Assembly: GCF_022836475.1 (NCBI RefSeq)
Contig: NZ_BQXH01000009.1
Coordinates: 1-64,000 of the forward strand
Length of the DNA: 64,000 nt
Source: Ligilactobacillus pabuli
GTDB taxonomy: Bacteria > Bacillota > Bacilli > Lactobacillales > Lactobacillaceae
Direction of reading: 5' to 3'
Within the stretch, counting starts at the first letter, position 1. Every line of letters starts with the position of its first letter. This document shows positions 42,140 to 50,285 of this stretch, one piece after another. Both the position numbers and the translations under genes were made by a program. The notes under the pieces are model-generated. The model searched no databases. It had not been told where the DNA came from and saw only the letters and a list, made by a program, of their open reading frames with translations.

Positions 42140-42266
42140 GTGTTGTTTAGGCTGAATGTTTGCTAGATCAGTGGTTTGTTTGCTAAGGTGAAAGTGAATT
42201 AGGTGGAGCATCTGCCAATGAACGACGGAGCTCAGCTGTTGCGTCTGCAGGAAGGGGGAAGCAGCA

Positions 42267-43016
42267 ATGATCGAATTGAAAAAGCTGACTAAGGTTTACG
42301 GACAGACACATGCCTTGGAAAAATTAGATCTAACCATTAAAGAAGGGGAGATCTTTGGTTTCTTGGGGCATAACGGTGCGGGTAAATCAACGACGATCAA
42401 GAGTTTGGTGAGTGTGATCGAACCTACTGCTGGTGAGATCGTGATCGATGGTCAATTATTGACAGAGCATCGGCAAGAAATTAAACAAAAGATCGGGTAC
42501 GTCCCAGATACACCGGACTTATTCTTACAGCTTAGTGCGAATGAATATTGGGATCTGTTGGGAGCAGCCTATGAACTGGCGCCAGCAGCCAAAAAAGAAC
42601 GTTTGGAGCAATTAGTCGACCTCTTTGAGTTAACCGCCCACCAAGATGAGACGATCGGCAGCTTTTCTCATGGGATGCGCCAAAAGGTGATCGTGATCGG
42701 GGCATTGTTATCTGACCCTGAAATTTGGATCTTGGACGAGCCGATGCAGGGCTTAGACCCGCAGGCCGCTCATGATTTAAAACAGTTGATGAAAGAACAT
42801 GCGCAAAAAGGCAAAACGGTGATTTTTTCGACGCATGATCTCGCGACAGCCCAACAATTGTGTGATGAGCTGGCAATTTTAAAGAAAGGACAACTGATCT
42901 ATAACGGGACCTTGCACGATTTAATGGCTAAATATCCGGATGAATCACTGGAAGATATTTACTTAGGCCTGGCGGGCCGGCAAGCTCAAAGTGAGGCAGG
43001 TGAGCGAAATGAATAA
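42267..43016 (+). CDS. ABC exporter ATP-binding protein
   Basis: A 249-residue ATPase of the multidrug/bacitracin-type exporter group. Walker A GHNGAGKST, Walker B IWILDEPMQGLDP, and switch histidine in FSTHDLA. The signature motif is FSHGMRQK, a common variant of LSGGQ in this group. It pairs with the membrane protein encoded next, which starts inside its last codons. The substrate is unknown. Confidence 0.9.
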   Translation: MIELKKLTKVYGQTHALEKLDLTIKEGEIFGFLGHNGAGKSTTIKSLVSVIEPTAGEIVIDGQLLTEHRQEIKQKIGYVPDTPDLFLQLSANEYWDLLGAAYELAPAAKKERLEQLVDLFELTAHQDETIGSFSHGMRQKVIVIGALLSDPEIWILDEPMQGLDPQAAHDLKQLMKEHAQKGKTVIFSTHDLATAQQLCDELAILKKGQLIYNGTLHDLMAKYPDESLEDIYLGLAGRQAQSEAGERNE

Positions 43017-44586
43017 GCAACGGGTCCGCGAACTGCTTAAAGTTAATCTGCGCTACGCTAATCCGCAACAAACGACTCAGCAGCGTGGTAAGGGGAAAAT
43101 TGGACGAAAACTGACCCGATCTTTATACTGGCAGTATTTTTATTCGGGACTAATTTTTTTGCTGGTATATGGGCTGGTCATGGGATTTGTTAATTTTAGT
43201 CAGCTTCCTGGTCGGTTTACCTATTATGTGGCGCTATTTGGAATCATCGCTTTTTCGCAGGGAATTTCGGCTATTTACAACGTCTTTTTTGAAAGTAACG
43301 ATTTGCCGAGTTTTTTACCGTTACCGTTTACACAAGGCGAGATTTTTACCGCCAAAATTTTGATTATTACCCTAAGTACGGTCCCGTTGGTGTTACCAGT
43401 GGTGATCTTGTTTATTTTAACCGGGATCCGGGCGCAAGTTTTCTGGCCCTTAGCGATTATCTTAGGTTTATTGCTGTTTGTCGTTTTTATGAGTATTATT
43501 TTTGCGCTATGCAGTTTGATCGTCTTTGGCTTGACTAAAACGAATTTTTTCAAGAAGCACCGGCAGTTAGTGACTAGCTTATTGCTAATTATCGCAATGG
43601 GCGCGTCGATAGTTGGTGTATTGACCCTTAACCAGCAAGCTAACGGGGCAGCGAGTGGGGTGGATCAAGGGAAAATTAGTTTATTGCTGCCGTTTTTCTA
43701 TGGCATAACTGAGCCGTTTCAGCTGAGTGGAATCTTGAGCTGGCTTGGTTTGCTGCTAGTAGCAGGAGGATTACTGCTTATTTTGGGTCGTTTCTTTATT
43801 CCAAAACTGCTCGAACAATTGTCGGCAACGATGCCCACCGAACAAAAGATTAACAAAAAACATGTCGCTCATCAGAGCCTAGCGCAAATTTTAGCACATT
43901 ACAATCTGCGCTTAATTGGCAAAGCTAACTTAATGTTGCAGATGGTGACTAGTTCAGTGATGTTTCCGTTGATTTTTGCCATCAGTTTCTCGGTTTCTGG
44001 GGACTATAATTTTAGTCGACTGGGCGACGAAATGCTAGGAGTGACCTTTGTGGGAGGTATCTTGGTGTCACTAGTTACAACTAATCAATCATCCTTACCA
44101 GCCAATGCGATCTCATTGGAAAAACAAAACTTTGAATTTATTCGTTCTCTGCCTCTAGAAATGCGGACATTTTTGAAAGCTAAATTCCTGATAATTTTGC
44201 AGGTGCAAGAAGCCTTAGCCTGTGGTGTGATTGTGATCATCGGAGTTTTATTGCACTTTCCTATGCTGCATCTGGTGAGCCTGCTTGCTGGCAGTCTGTT
44301 AGGAACGTACTTGAGCAGTTTGTATTACTTTTATCGCGACTATCGTTTGCTACAGCTGGACTGGACTGAAATTAGCCAACTTTTTACCCGTGGAATGGGC
44401 AAGCTGGGTGTGGCCATCAACATGTTTGTCACGCTTTTTGTTGGCGCGCTTTTATTAACTTTCACGACCATCGGAATCAAGTTTACCCCACTGGTAGTGA
44501 ACTTACTGGTGGGCATAGTGATTCTTGGGGGCTCGATTGGTTGGCTGCTCCATTACCGGCAAATTTGGCGGACTAAATTACTCTAA
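43009..44586 (+). CDS. ABC exporter membrane subunit, ABC-2 like
   Basis: About 525 residues with roughly ten to twelve hydrophobic helices and a cytoplasmic segment rich in charged residues near 270-300. No catalytic motif is expected. It overlaps the ATPase gene by eight bases, with AGGCAGGTGAG upstream of the ATG at 43009. It should form the membrane channel of the exporter. The size and topology recall large ABC-2/EcsB-like permeases, but I cannot name the substrate. Confidence 0.82.
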   Translation: MNKQRVRELLKVNLRYANPQQTTQQRGKGKIGRKLTRSLYWQYFYSGLIFLLVYGLVMGFVNFSQLPGRFTYYVALFGIIAFSQGISAIYNVFFESNDLPSFLPLPFTQGEIFTAKILIITLSTVPLVLPVVILFILTGIRAQVFWPLAIILGLLLFVVFMSIIFALCSLIVFGLTKTNFFKKHRQLVTSLLLIIAMGASIVGVLTLNQQANGAASGVDQGKISLLLPFFYGITEPFQLSGILSWLGLLLVAGGLLLILGRFFIPKLLEQLSATMPTEQKINKKHVAHQSLAQILAHYNLRLIGKANLMLQMVTSSVMFPLIFAISFSVSGDYNFSRLGDEMLGVTFVGGILVSLVTTNQSSLPANAISLEKQNFEFIRSLPLEMRTFLKAKFLIILQVQEALACGVIVIIGVLLHFPMLHLVSLLAGSLLGTYLSSLYYFYRDYRLLQLDWTEISQLFTRGMGKLGVAINMFVTLFVGALLLTFTTIGIKFTPLVVNLLVGIVILGGSIGWLLHYRQIWRTKLL

Positions 44587-44720
44587 GAAGTTTTTTCAAA
44601 TTGGGACTTGCATTCGCGAAGAAAAAGAACTAAAGTATTCTTTGTAAATAACTTACTAAAAGTAAGTGAATTAAAAAATAATAATTTAAACTAACAAATC
44701 GGGAAGGAAGTCTCAGTCTT

Positions 44721-46118
44721 ATGGCAATTTTTACAGCATATGATAACGATGAAATTATTGAATTTTTGAAACAAAATGCACCTCATGCAGAGATCCATAC
44801 GGATGATGAAGTTGCTGACAAACACGCAGCTAACGGCAACGCTCAAAACAAAATCGAAGGACATATTTTGGCTTACGTTGAAGTCGGAGACGTTGAAGAT
44901 ATCCGCGGCTTAGTTAAAACAGCAACTAAATTTCACTTACCGATCGTTCCTCAAGGAGCTGACACCAGTACCGTGATCGGTGCCGATGGTGTGAATAACG
45001 CCTTGATCATTTCGACCGCACGCATGAACCACATTAAAGAAGTCAGCAAGGGTGATTCATTGGCTGTCGTCGAACCAGGTGTGATCAACCAAGATTTAGA
45101 CCAAGCTGCTCGCAAATTAGGGATGTTCTACGCCCCAGATCCAGCATCTAAGCCAATGTCATCCATTGGTGGGAATGTTTCTACTAACGCTGGCGGAATG
45201 AGCGGCGTTAAGTACGGTGCAACTAAGGATTCCGTTTTGGGCATGAAAGTTATGCTCGAAAGCGGTGAAGAAATCAGCCTGGGTGGCCGGACCTTTAAAC
45301 AGGCCTTTGGTTACGATTTAACGCAATTATTTGTGGGTTCTGAAGGAACATTTGGGATCATTACTGAAGTTACCGTGAGACTTTACCCACAACCAATTGG
45401 CAAGTCAATTACTGGGATCGCCTTTTTCAAGGATATGGCAGCTTTGGCCGAGGGTGTCGCTGACTTGCGGAATTCTGGCTTAAATCCATCGATGCTTGAA
45501 GCAATGGACGGCAAGACTGTGAAGGCTTTGGACGAATATGAAAAGACTTCATACAGTAAGAGCGAGTCTTCTTCACTACTTTTGTTTAGCTTTGATGGCG
45601 CTAGTGATCTCCAAGAAACTGAATCCAAAAAGATTTTGGAACAGCATGATGCTTGGGGAATCCAAGTCACTTCAGACGCTGATGAGATCGCTAGTTTGAT
45701 CAAGTTACGTCAGGATATGCTGCCAGCTGTCTTTGCCAAGGGCAAGTACTATATTATGGAAGACATGGCAGTGCCGTTGTCCAAATTAGCTGAAATGGCT
45801 GATTACATTACAGAAGTGGGCGAGAAATTAAACGTCGACATCTATACAGCTGGTCATGCTGGCGATGGCAACTTGCATCCAAGTCTTTTATGGAACGACC
45901 AAGAAGAAGCACCGGAACGCGTTGTTCAGGCAATTCGTTTGTTATTCCATAAGGCTTTGGACTTGGGTGGCACTATTTCTGGTGAACATGCTGTCGGTAT
46001 GTCCAAAAACCAGTGGAACAATGTTGAATTGGGCGGCGCAGTTGACCGCATCCAACACCAATTAAAGAATCTCTTTGATCCCATGAATATTATGAATCCT
46101 AAGAGAAAGATTAACTAA
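44721..46118 (+). CDS. FAD-binding oxidase, GlcD/D-lactate dehydrogenase type
   Basis: A 465-residue VAO-type flavoprotein. FAD-binding segments are VPQGADTSTVIGADG, APDPASKPMSSIGGNVSTNAGG and GSEGTFGIITEVTVRLYP. The C-terminal oxidase domain carries AGHAGDGNLHPSL, with metal- and substrate-site histidines, and GGTISGEHAVG. The likely reaction is oxidation of D-lactate or another 2-hydroxy acid. No iron-sulfur subunit (GlcF-like) is adjacent. It is monocistronic with its own terminator. Confidence 0.9.
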   Translation: MAIFTAYDNDEIIEFLKQNAPHAEIHTDDEVADKHAANGNAQNKIEGHILAYVEVGDVEDIRGLVKTATKFHLPIVPQGADTSTVIGADGVNNALIISTARMNHIKEVSKGDSLAVVEPGVINQDLDQAARKLGMFYAPDPASKPMSSIGGNVSTNAGGMSGVKYGATKDSVLGMKVMLESGEEISLGGRTFKQAFGYDLTQLFVGSEGTFGIITEVTVRLYPQPIGKSITGIAFFKDMAALAEGVADLRNSGLNPSMLEAMDGKTVKALDEYEKTSYSKSESSSLLLFSFDGASDLQETESKKILEQHDAWGIQVTSDADEIASLIKLRQDMLPAVFAKGKYYIMEDMAVPLSKLAEMADYITEVGEKLNVDIYTAGHAGDGNLHPSLLWNDQEEAPERVVQAIRLLFHKALDLGGTISGEHAVGMSKNQWNNVELGGAVDRIQHQLKNLFDPMNIMNPKRKIN

Positions 46119-46130
46119 ATATTAGTCGAT

Positions 46131-46172
46131 GACCGTTCCAGGACAGTAGATTGTTCTGGGACGGTTTTTTTT
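46131..46172 (+). terminator. Terminator of the FAD-linked oxidase gene
   Basis: GACCGTTCCAGGACA pairs with TGTTCTGGGACGGT, followed by eight T. Confidence 0.85.
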
Positions 46173-46243
46173 CAGGTGACAAAAGCGGTTACAAGATATA
46201 CGATAAAGGTGTTTAAATTAAAGATTGGATCGGAGAGGTGTTT

Positions 46244-46846
46244 ATGGTCAAAGAACTATATTTAATGCGTCATGGGCAAACGTTGTTTAATCAATTACAT
46301 CGAATTCAAGGGGCCAGTGATTCGCCGCTGACCGCGCAAGGGATCGCAGATGCCAAGGAAGTTGGCCAATATTTTAAGGCGCAACAACTGTCGTTTGACC
46401 ATGCCTATTCTTCTACGCAGGAAAGAGCATGTGATACGCTGGAATGTATTACTAGTCAACCTTATCAACGCTTAAAGGGACTCAAAGAGTGGAACTTCGG
46501 GGTGTTTGAAGGCCAAAGTGAACAACTGAATCCTAAAAATGACTCACAACGCCATTCTTATGGCGACTTTTTCGTGCAATACGGTGGAGAAGCAGATTAT
46601 GAGGTTCGAGAGCGAATGAATCAAACGTTGACTGAAATCATGCAACAACCAACACATGACCGAGTTTTAGCCGTTAGTCATGGCGGAGCGTGCTTTATGT
46701 TTTTGCAAAAATGGCTTTCTTATGCGGAAATTCAACGGCGGGTCACAGATTTTCATAATTGCTGCATTTTGAAGCTGACTTTTGCAAATGATCAATTTAA
46801 TTTCGTAGAATCAATCAACGTGAAAAAGCTCAAGCAGGAGAAATGA
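46244..46846 (+). CDS. Histidine phosphatase family protein, first of a tandem pair
   Basis: About 200 residues, phosphoglycerate-mutase-like. The catalytic RHGQT is at residues 9-13, and the second histidine is in VSHGGACFMF. It is a close paralogue of the next gene (shared LHRIQGASDSPLT, YQRLKGLKEWNFG). The substrate is unknown. The ATG at 46244 follows GGAGAGG. Its stop overlaps the start region of the next gene, so the two form an operon. Confidence 0.85.
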   Translation: MVKELYLMRHGQTLFNQLHRIQGASDSPLTAQGIADAKEVGQYFKAQQLSFDHAYSSTQERACDTLECITSQPYQRLKGLKEWNFGVFEGQSEQLNPKNDSQRHSYGDFFVQYGGEADYEVRERMNQTLTEIMQQPTHDRVLAVSHGGACFMFLQKWLSYAEIQRRVTDFHNCCILKLTFANDQFNFVESINVKKLKQEK

Positions 46847-47421
46847 TGAAAAAAGTACTGTATTTGATGCGACACGGAGAAACACGGTTTAACAAACTGC
46901 ATAAAATTCAGGGAGCAAGCGATTCTCCCTTAACAGAAACAGGAATTCAACAGGCCAAAGACGCCAAAAATTATTTTGCACGGCACAACATTGTGTTTGA
47001 CTATGGGTATGCTTCGACACAAGAGCGAGCCAGCGATACTTTAGAAGTAGTGACTAATGCGCCTTATCAACGGCTAAAAGGGCTAAAAGAGATGGATTTT
47101 GGTGATTTTGAAGCTCAGGCAACGTACTTGCAGCCCAAGGGACCAGATGCGTTTGAGAATTTTTATGTTTCATTTGGCGGAGAAAGTGCACTGACAGTCA
47201 GGCAAAGAATGCTGCGAACTTTAACGGACATTGCGCAAAATGACCACCATCAACAAATTCTGGTGGTTTCTCATAACGGGGCATGCTTTTATTTTTTACA
47301 GCAAATCTGGCAGGAGAGTTTTGGGAAACAACCGCTAGAATTACCGCACTGTGCCATTATTAAGCTGATTTTTGATGGACAGGAGTTTCAAGTCGTCAAG
47401 ATTATTGATCCAACAAAATAA
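46846..47421 (+). CDS. Histidine phosphatase family protein, second of a tandem pair
   Basis: About 191 residues. RHGET near residues 8-12 and VSHNGACFYF carry the two catalytic histidines. Similarity to the preceding gene is spread along the whole length, which indicates duplication and later divergence. Two ATGs (46843, 46846) are possible; I chose the second because GGAG would otherwise be only two bases away. It ends in a strong terminator shared with the minus-strand ABM gene. Confidence 0.85.
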   Translation: MKKVLYLMRHGETRFNKLHKIQGASDSPLTETGIQQAKDAKNYFARHNIVFDYGYASTQERASDTLEVVTNAPYQRLKGLKEMDFGDFEAQATYLQPKGPDAFENFYVSFGGESALTVRQRMLRTLTDIAQNDHHQQILVVSHNGACFYFLQQIWQESFGKQPLELPHCAIIKLIFDGQEFQVVKIIDPTK

Positions 47422-47450
47422 AGCTTGAAAATTAGCTTTCAAGCTTTATT
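47420..47450. terminator. Bidirectional terminator after the phosphatase pair
   Basis: AAAGCTTGAAA and TTTCAAGCTTT are exact arms, with A/T runs on both sides, between convergent genes. Confidence 0.85.
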
Positions 47451-47459
47451 TTTCTGCGC

Positions 47460-47789
47460 TTAATCGCGAATAAATTCTTCATCTTGAAAATTATCTGCAT
47501 CGTCGTCGCGGTAGCGTTCAATTTGCATATGCAGGTCGTATTTCTCTCGCAGTGCGGCTAATTCAGTCATCATTAACGAAGCGTGATGACGGTCAAGAGC
47601 GGCTTGATCGGTCCAACTATCAATTAACAGAATTGTTTCTGGGTCGTCTATGGGAGTGAAATAACGATACTTTAGGTTGCCTTCTTCAGCACGGATGCGG
47701 TCAACGACCCCGGAGTCTTGCATTTCTTGGGCAAACTGGCGGGCAGCCCCGTTTTTACCAGTGTAGTATAGATTTACAGTTAGGCTCAT
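47460..47789 (-). CDS. Antibiotic biosynthesis monooxygenase (ABM) domain protein
   Basis: A 109-residue dimeric alpha+beta barrel-type protein. FAQEMQDSGVVDRIRAEEGNLKYRYF, then LLIDSWTDQAALDRHHAS, is the ABM pattern (quinol-type monooxygenases, heme-degrading relatives). Whether it is an enzyme cannot be told; many small ABM proteins in Firmicutes are of unknown role. AGGAGG precedes the ATG. It stands alone. Confidence 0.82.
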   Translation of the reverse strand: MSLTVNLYYTGKNGAARQFAQEMQDSGVVDRIRAEEGNLKYRYFTPIDDPETILLIDSWTDQAALDRHHASLMMTELAALREKYDLHMQIERYRDDDADNFQDEEFIRD

Positions 47790-47898
47790 TTGAAGTCCTC
47801 CTTAGGTGTTACTTGATGTAATTCAATAAGTGAAAAACCATCTACTGTTAGTGTAGTCTTTCTGTTTTAAATTTAACACTAATTGGTTTAAAAAGCGC

Positions 47899-47927
47899 TT
47901 TCAATTGAATAATCATAGGACTATAAT
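47899..47927 (+). promoter_or_regulatory. Promoter of micro-gene copy 1
   Basis: TTTCAA (47899-47904), 17 bases, TATAAT (47922-47927). The -35 overlaps AAAGCGCTTT, a cre-like core. The same arrangement is seen at copy 2. Confidence 0.6.
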
Positions 47928-47959
47928 GATAATTGTACCAAGAAGGGAGGTGTCGTACC

Positions 47960-48061
47960 TTGCCTAATAGCCAAAGAAAAAAGCTAAAAGTGTTCAGCTT
48001 CTCGATTGAGATTGGCCTCACACCATTAGCTTTCAAGCTTTCTATTAAGTGGCAACGGTAA
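47960..48061 (+). CDS. 33-residue micro-protein, copy 1 (candidate type I toxin)
   Basis: Too short for routine gene calling. It starts with TTG, 9 bases after AGGGAGGTG. The product begins MPNSQRKKLKVF and continues with a hydrophobic core and ends in IKWQR. A second copy at 49777 has the same length and layout. Between copies many codon differences are silent (CCT/CCA, TCG/TCA, AAG/AAA, CGG/AGA), which argues for selection on protein. The predicted transcript starts with ACCAAGAAGGG, which can pair with the 3' hairpin region and hide the ribosome binding site. The basic-hydrophobic-basic pattern fits a small membrane toxin, but it does not resemble Fst, TxpA or Ldr. Confidence 0.6.
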   Translation: MPNSQRKKLKVFSFSIEIGLTPLAFKLSIKWQR

Positions 48062-48112
48062 AGCCACTGAAGGGGAATTGCCCTTCCCCTTCTTGGTAGT
48101 TTTATTATAACA
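48062..48112 (-). ncRNA. Convergent antisense RNA promoter and 3' hairpin, copy 1
   Basis: The hairpin AAGGGGAA/TTCCCCTT (48070-48091) closes the sense transcript. On the minus strand an extended -10, TGTTATAAT (48104-48112), points back across it. The antisense RNA would begin ACCAAGAAGGGGAAGG, almost the same 5' sequence as the sense RNA. Only the 5' end is marked; the 3' end of the antisense RNA is not visible. Confidence 0.5.
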
Positions 48113-48302
48113 TGAAAGACACAGATTCGATATCAAAACGTTTGACGATGTAAGCAAGTACATAGTTTTATTGATGCTTTTGGCGAAATACCCCTGACTT
48201 TAGTCGGGGGATGGATAGCCGTAGCGTACATTGTACGCTACATAAATTACACATTGTTTTAACCAAATAAAGTGCTATGCTAAAGAAAAGGTGGTGAGAT
48301 CA

Positions 48303-49523
48303 ATGACGTCGATAGCTTTTAAGGTCCGCTTATATCCCAATCAAAAACAAATTAACCAGATGAACCGAACTTTTGGTTCGACGCGTTTTTTATGGAACCA
48401 AATGGTAGCCATGCAAAATGAGCGATATGAAAACAATCACCAGGCTAAGTATCAAAACAATTATGCGATGAATTTAATGCTAAAACCTTTAAAAGCAGAA
48501 TACCCGTGGTTAAAGGACGTTGACTCAACCGCCTTGCAAGCAACGAATGATCATCCGCACGACGCTTTTATGCGCTTTTTTGATCCGGAACTCGAGAACG
48601 GCCATCCAAAGTTTAAAAGTAAGAAAGACTATGCCCAAAGTTATACAACTAAAGCAGTTAATCAAAACATTAAAGTCATTGACAATCACCACCTAAAACT
48701 GCCCAAGCTCGGGCAAGTCTATTTTCGAGCTGGTCGGATACTAAATGGCAAAATTAAACGTGCAACCATTCGGATCAATGCCCAAGGTCAATATTATGCG
48801 ACCATCTTAATTGAAAGTGAAAAACAAGCTTTCAAACCCAAGACTAAAACTAATAAAGTAGTGGGGATTGACCTAGGACTAGATGACCTGATGATTTTGT
48901 CGAATGGGCAAAAAGTTAATATGATGCATTTTGACCTCCAAGCTAAACAACAAGTTAGAATCTGGGAACGCAAAATGGCCCGTCGTAGACGAAATGCCCA
49001 GAAAGAAATGGCTTTTGATAAGCACGAAAAGCTCTTGTTGCCACGGACTAGTTTAAAACAGTTTCCGCGCTACCAACAGGCCCGTCGCACAGCCGCTAAA
49101 CTCAAACGTCAAGTCAGTGACCGTCGTTATGACCGACTGCAAAAGCTGACGACCCAGTTAGTGCAAAATTACGATGTGATCGTGGTGGAAAAACTCAATA
49201 CACAAGGGATGCTGAAAAATCATCATCTGGCTCGTGCGATATCTAACGCTGGTTGGGGTAAGTTAGTTACCATGCTGAAATATAAGTGTGATTGGTACGG
49301 AAAGCAACTAATTTTTGTTGATCCTAAAAACACGAGTCGCATTTGCCATCAGTGTGGGCAAAAGAACCATCAATTTGACAATTTAAACCAGCATGAGTGG
49401 TTAGCCGTCCGGGAATGGGTTTGTCCAACTTGTGGGACACACTTAAACCGTGACATTAATGCTAGTCAAAATATTTTGCACCGTGGACTAGCCCAAACCA
49501 CCAAAGAAAAAGCACTCGTTTAG
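48303..49523 (+). CDS. tnpB: RNA-guided endonuclease TnpB
   Basis: About 406 residues. The RuvC triad is intact: D190 in VVGIDLGLDD, E296 in VIVVEKLN, D384 in LNRDINASQN. The zinc ribbon is CHQC (348-351) and CPTC (374-377). It is only distantly like the tnpB at 788, so the two elements arrived independently. The ATG at 48303 follows AAGGTGGTGAG; the in-frame GTG at 48291 overlaps that site. Confidence 0.9.
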   Translation: MTSIAFKVRLYPNQKQINQMNRTFGSTRFLWNQMVAMQNERYENNHQAKYQNNYAMNLMLKPLKAEYPWLKDVDSTALQATNDHPHDAFMRFFDPELENGHPKFKSKKDYAQSYTTKAVNQNIKVIDNHHLKLPKLGQVYFRAGRILNGKIKRATIRINAQGQYYATILIESEKQAFKPKTKTNKVVGIDLGLDDLMILSNGQKVNMMHFDLQAKQQVRIWERKMARRRRNAQKEMAFDKHEKLLLPRTSLKQFPRYQQARRTAAKLKRQVSDRRYDRLQKLTTQLVQNYDVIVVEKLNTQGMLKNHHLARAISNAGWGKLVTMLKYKCDWYGKQLIFVDPKNTSRICHQCGQKNHQFDNLNQHEWLAVREWVCPTCGTHLNRDINASQNILHRGLAQTTKEKALV

Positions 49524-49656
49524 TCGAGTATTGAAACTAAGGTATGGAACGTACCGTGGTAAATAGCAGTGACCGCTGTCTATTTAGTTAGAGTGATCTA
49601 ACCGATAAGTTTGCTGTGTTCCCTGAATCCATCCTTTTTAAAGGATGGTAGTTCAA
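49420..49656 (+). ncRNA. Candidate omega-RNA of the second TnpB
   Basis: Inferred from family structure: 3' end of tnpB through the right-end hairpin. The guide would begin TGAGCAATTCTCTCG at 49657. The 5' limit is a guess. Confidence 0.5.
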
Positions 49657-49716
49657 TGAGCAATTCTCTCGTAATTTTTGGTGATTAAATTTAATTTAAA
49701 AAAGTTAAGTTAGCGC

Positions 49717-49745
49717 TTTCAATTAAATAATCATAGGACAATAAT
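49717..49745 (+). promoter_or_regulatory. Promoter of micro-gene copy 2
   Basis: TTTCAA (49717-49722), 17 bases, AATAAT (49740-49745). The -10 is weaker than in copy 1 (AATAAT against TATAAT). Confidence 0.5.
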
Positions 49746-49776
49746 AGTAATTGTACCAAGAAGGGAGGTGACCTCC

Positions 49777-49878
49777 TTGCCAAAGCATAAAAGAAAAAAG
49801 CTAATGGCTTTCAGCTTCTCATTAGAGATCAGTCTCTTGCCCTTAGCTTTCAAAATCTTTTTGAGCTGGCATAGATAG
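49777..49878 (+). CDS. 33-residue micro-protein, copy 2 (candidate type I toxin)
   Basis: TTG start, 8 bases after AGGGAGGTG. The product begins MPKHKRKKLMAFSFS, has a hydrophobic stretch (LEISLLPLAFKIFL) and ends SWHR. Same length as copy 1 and about half identical, with conserved RKKL, FSFS, E-I, PLAFK and W-R. The flanks are also conserved, from the promoter to past the antisense promoter, so the whole locus was duplicated rather than the gene alone. No further copy is seen in this window. Confidence 0.6.
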   Translation: MPKHKRKKLMAFSFSLEISLLPLAFKIFLSWHR

Positions 49879-49932
49879 TTGCCAGTTGAAGGGGAACTTG
49901 ACCTTCCCCTTCTTGGTAATTTCATTATAACA
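49879..49932 (-). ncRNA. Convergent antisense RNA promoter and 3' hairpin, copy 2
   Basis: Hairpin AAGGGGAA/TTCCCCTT at 49889-49911. The minus-strand extended -10 TGTTATAAT (49924-49932) is identical to that of copy 1, while the flanking bases have diverged, so it is conserved as a functional element. Confidence 0.5.
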
Positions 49933-50069
49933 CGAAAGGTCAGAATTCGATATGAAAATGTTTGTTGGTAAATTTCAAAGGATGATCAACGCTGCTCGTC
50001 CGTTTGCTAAGTTACAACACTCGTGGGGCAGCTTATCACCGTTTTTAAAGTATAGAAGGTGTTTTATTA

Positions 50070-50246
50070 ATGCCTAATAAACAATCAATTGCCACCAGTA
50101 AGTGGCGTGCCAAGAATAAGGAATATAGTGCTTATCTTAATCATCGTTCACGAGCCCGTTCTTTTATTAACAAAAGGGCGACACTAGCGGACATCGAGAT
50201 GCTAGAAGAACTAATTGAGAAAAGAAAAAATGAACTAAAAAAATAA
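50070..50246 (+). CDS. 58-residue basic protein of unknown function
   Basis: The product begins MPNKQSIATSKWRAKNKEYS and is strongly helical and basic (RSRARSFINKRAT), with an amphipathic C-terminal helix (LADIEMLEELIEKRKNEL). AGAAGG lies about 11 bases before the ATG. It ends exactly at a bidirectional terminator. Similar short proteins occur in lactobacilli and their phages as far as I recall; their function is unknown to me. It may bind nucleic acid. Confidence 0.65.
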   Translation: MPNKQSIATSKWRAKNKEYSAYLNHRSRARSFINKRATLADIEMLEELIEKRKNELKK

Positions 50247-50277
50247 CCGTTTAGCAATGTGAGCTAAACGGTTTTTT
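50246..50277. terminator. Bidirectional terminator between the 58-residue protein gene and mntH
   Basis: ACCGTTTAGC and GCTAAACGGT are exact 10-bp arms with T runs on both strands. Confidence 0.9.
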
Positions 50278-50285
50278 AATTAGAA

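Larger units (their letters stand above)
48176..49656 (+). mobile_element. tnpB-only IS605-family element (IS1341-like)
   Basis: Left hairpin at 48191-48210 (CCCCTGAC, TTTA, GTCGGGGG), right hairpin at 49629-49648 (CCATCCTT, TTTA, AAGGATGG). TTGAT (48171-48175) directly precedes the inferred left boundary and TTCAA (49652-49656) ends the right one. Both resemble cleavage motifs known from IS200/IS605 elements. There is no tnpA, so movement would need a transposase in trans; the IS605 copy at 178-2217 could be the helper, although the hairpin stems differ. It lies between the two micro-gene copies. Confidence 0.8.

Noticed and set aside
47848-48036. 62-codon minus-strand frame opposite micro-gene copy 1, and its counterpart at 49731-49925
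   Set aside because: The sense frame has a strong ribosome binding site, equal length in both copies and mostly silent changes. The antisense frames have none of these and differ in length and ends.
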